This document shows, piece by piece, positions 7,607 through 7,684 of a DNA stretch of 7,684 nt. Position numbers and translations under genes: made by a program. The stretch's first letter is position 1. Each line of letters starts with the position of its first letter. This stretch comes from Prevotellaceae bacterium UBA1716. Its GTDB lineage: Bacteria > Bacteroidota > Bacteroidia > Bacteroidales > Bacteroidaceae. The stretch lies in NCBI GenBank assembly GCA_002317225.1, contig DCIW01000189.1, positions 1-7,684 of the forward strand, read 5' to 3'. The notes below the pieces were generated by a model. The model had not been told where the DNA came from, searched no databases, and worked only from the letters and a program-made list of their open reading frames with translations.

Positions 7607-7637
7607 CAAAGATAAGATTTTTAAGTGAAAAGTGAAA
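7607..7637 (-). promoter_or_regulatory. Probable Bacteroidetes-type promoter of hflX
   Basis: On the minus strand, TATCTTTG (7614 down to 7607) is a perfect match to the TAnnTTTG -7 box of the Bacteroidetes primary sigma factor. Nineteen bases upstream, TTTC (7637 to 7634) is one mismatch from the TTTG -33 element and is supplied by one unit of the AGTGAAA array. Transcription would begin close to 7600, leaving a very short, A/T-rich leader before the ATG at 7585, without a Shine-Dalgarno sequence, as is usual in this phylum. Confidence 0.6.
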
Positions 7638-7671
7638 AGTGAAAAGTGAAAAAATTGCTTTTCACTTAAAA
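7619..7671. repeat. Inverted repeat built from the heptamer array
   Basis: The 14-base arm at 7619-7632 (TTTTAAGTGAAAAG) is perfectly complementary to 7658-7671, with a 25-base loop holding the remaining heptamers. A competing smaller hairpin pairs AAGTGAAAA (7644-7652) with TTTTCACTT (7659-7667) around a 6-base loop. A third small stem, AAAAGC/GCTTTT around TAT, sits at 7668-7682 at the window edge. These could be the 3' end structure of a gene beyond the window or a regulatory structure upstream of hflX; the sequence does not decide between them. Confidence 0.6.
7624..7651. repeat. Four perfect tandem AGTGAAA heptamers upstream of hflX
   Basis: AGTGAAA starts at 7624, 7631, 7638 and 7645 with no mismatch. 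The array lies immediately upstream of the -7 box of hflX and covers the position where a -33 element is expected. Each unit presents TTTC on the minus strand, so a change in copy number would leave the near element intact and shift only what lies further upstream. Confidence 0.95.
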
Positions 7672-7684
7672 GCTATGCTTTTTT

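Noticed and set aside
7076..7615. 179-codon open frame on the plus strand opposite hflX
   Set aside because: It is antisense to the conserved N-terminal half of HflX and carries no family motif or upstream signal.

Overview
The window reads as ordinary chromosomal DNA from a Bacteroidales bacterium, most likely in or near Prevotella and its relatives. The evidence is protein family content (a THUMP-like methyltransferase, a DUF4954 protein and an HflX of the Bacteroidetes type), a TAnnTTTG-type -7 promoter box of the Bacteroidetes sigma factor in front of hflX, the lack of clear Shine-Dalgarno sequences, and moderate to low GC. The genus is an inference from protein style, not from a marker gene. 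I see no RNA gene, insertion sequence, phage gene, CRISPR array or plasmid function.

Layout: a class I SAM-dependent methyltransferase with a C-terminal THUMP-like domain occupies 1-1149 on the plus strand and lacks its first residues because the window begins inside it. The rest is on the minus strand. Reading from the right edge, a short promoter region (7586-7684) precedes hflX (7585-6089). A 92-base gap follows, then a DUF4954 left-handed beta-helix protein (5996-4224), a 22-base gap, and a secreted two-module M16 zinc peptidase (4201-1292). The spacing suggests that hflX, the DUF4954 gene and the M16 gene are one transcription unit. I found no good second promoter in the gaps, but the three proteins have no obvious shared pathway (ribosome rescue, an uncharacterised sugar-nucleotide-like enzyme fold, and envelope proteolysis). 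The M16 gene and the methyltransferase converge on a 142-base gap.

The genes are conventional, and the more unusual content lies between them. The two larger gaps and the hflX promoter region each hold a different tandem repeat. The convergent gap has six copies of a 23-base unit with a palindromic core ACTA(A/T)TAGT at an exact 23-base period. The hflX-DUF4954 gap has a 7-base-period GGTTAG(A/G) array. The hflX promoter region has four perfect AGTGAAA heptamers where the -33 element should be. HflX itself carries two insertions relative to the Bacteroides-type protein as I remember it, one in its N-terminal domain and one between G4 and G5. I do not see a clearly new multi-gene system here; the repeats are the best leads.
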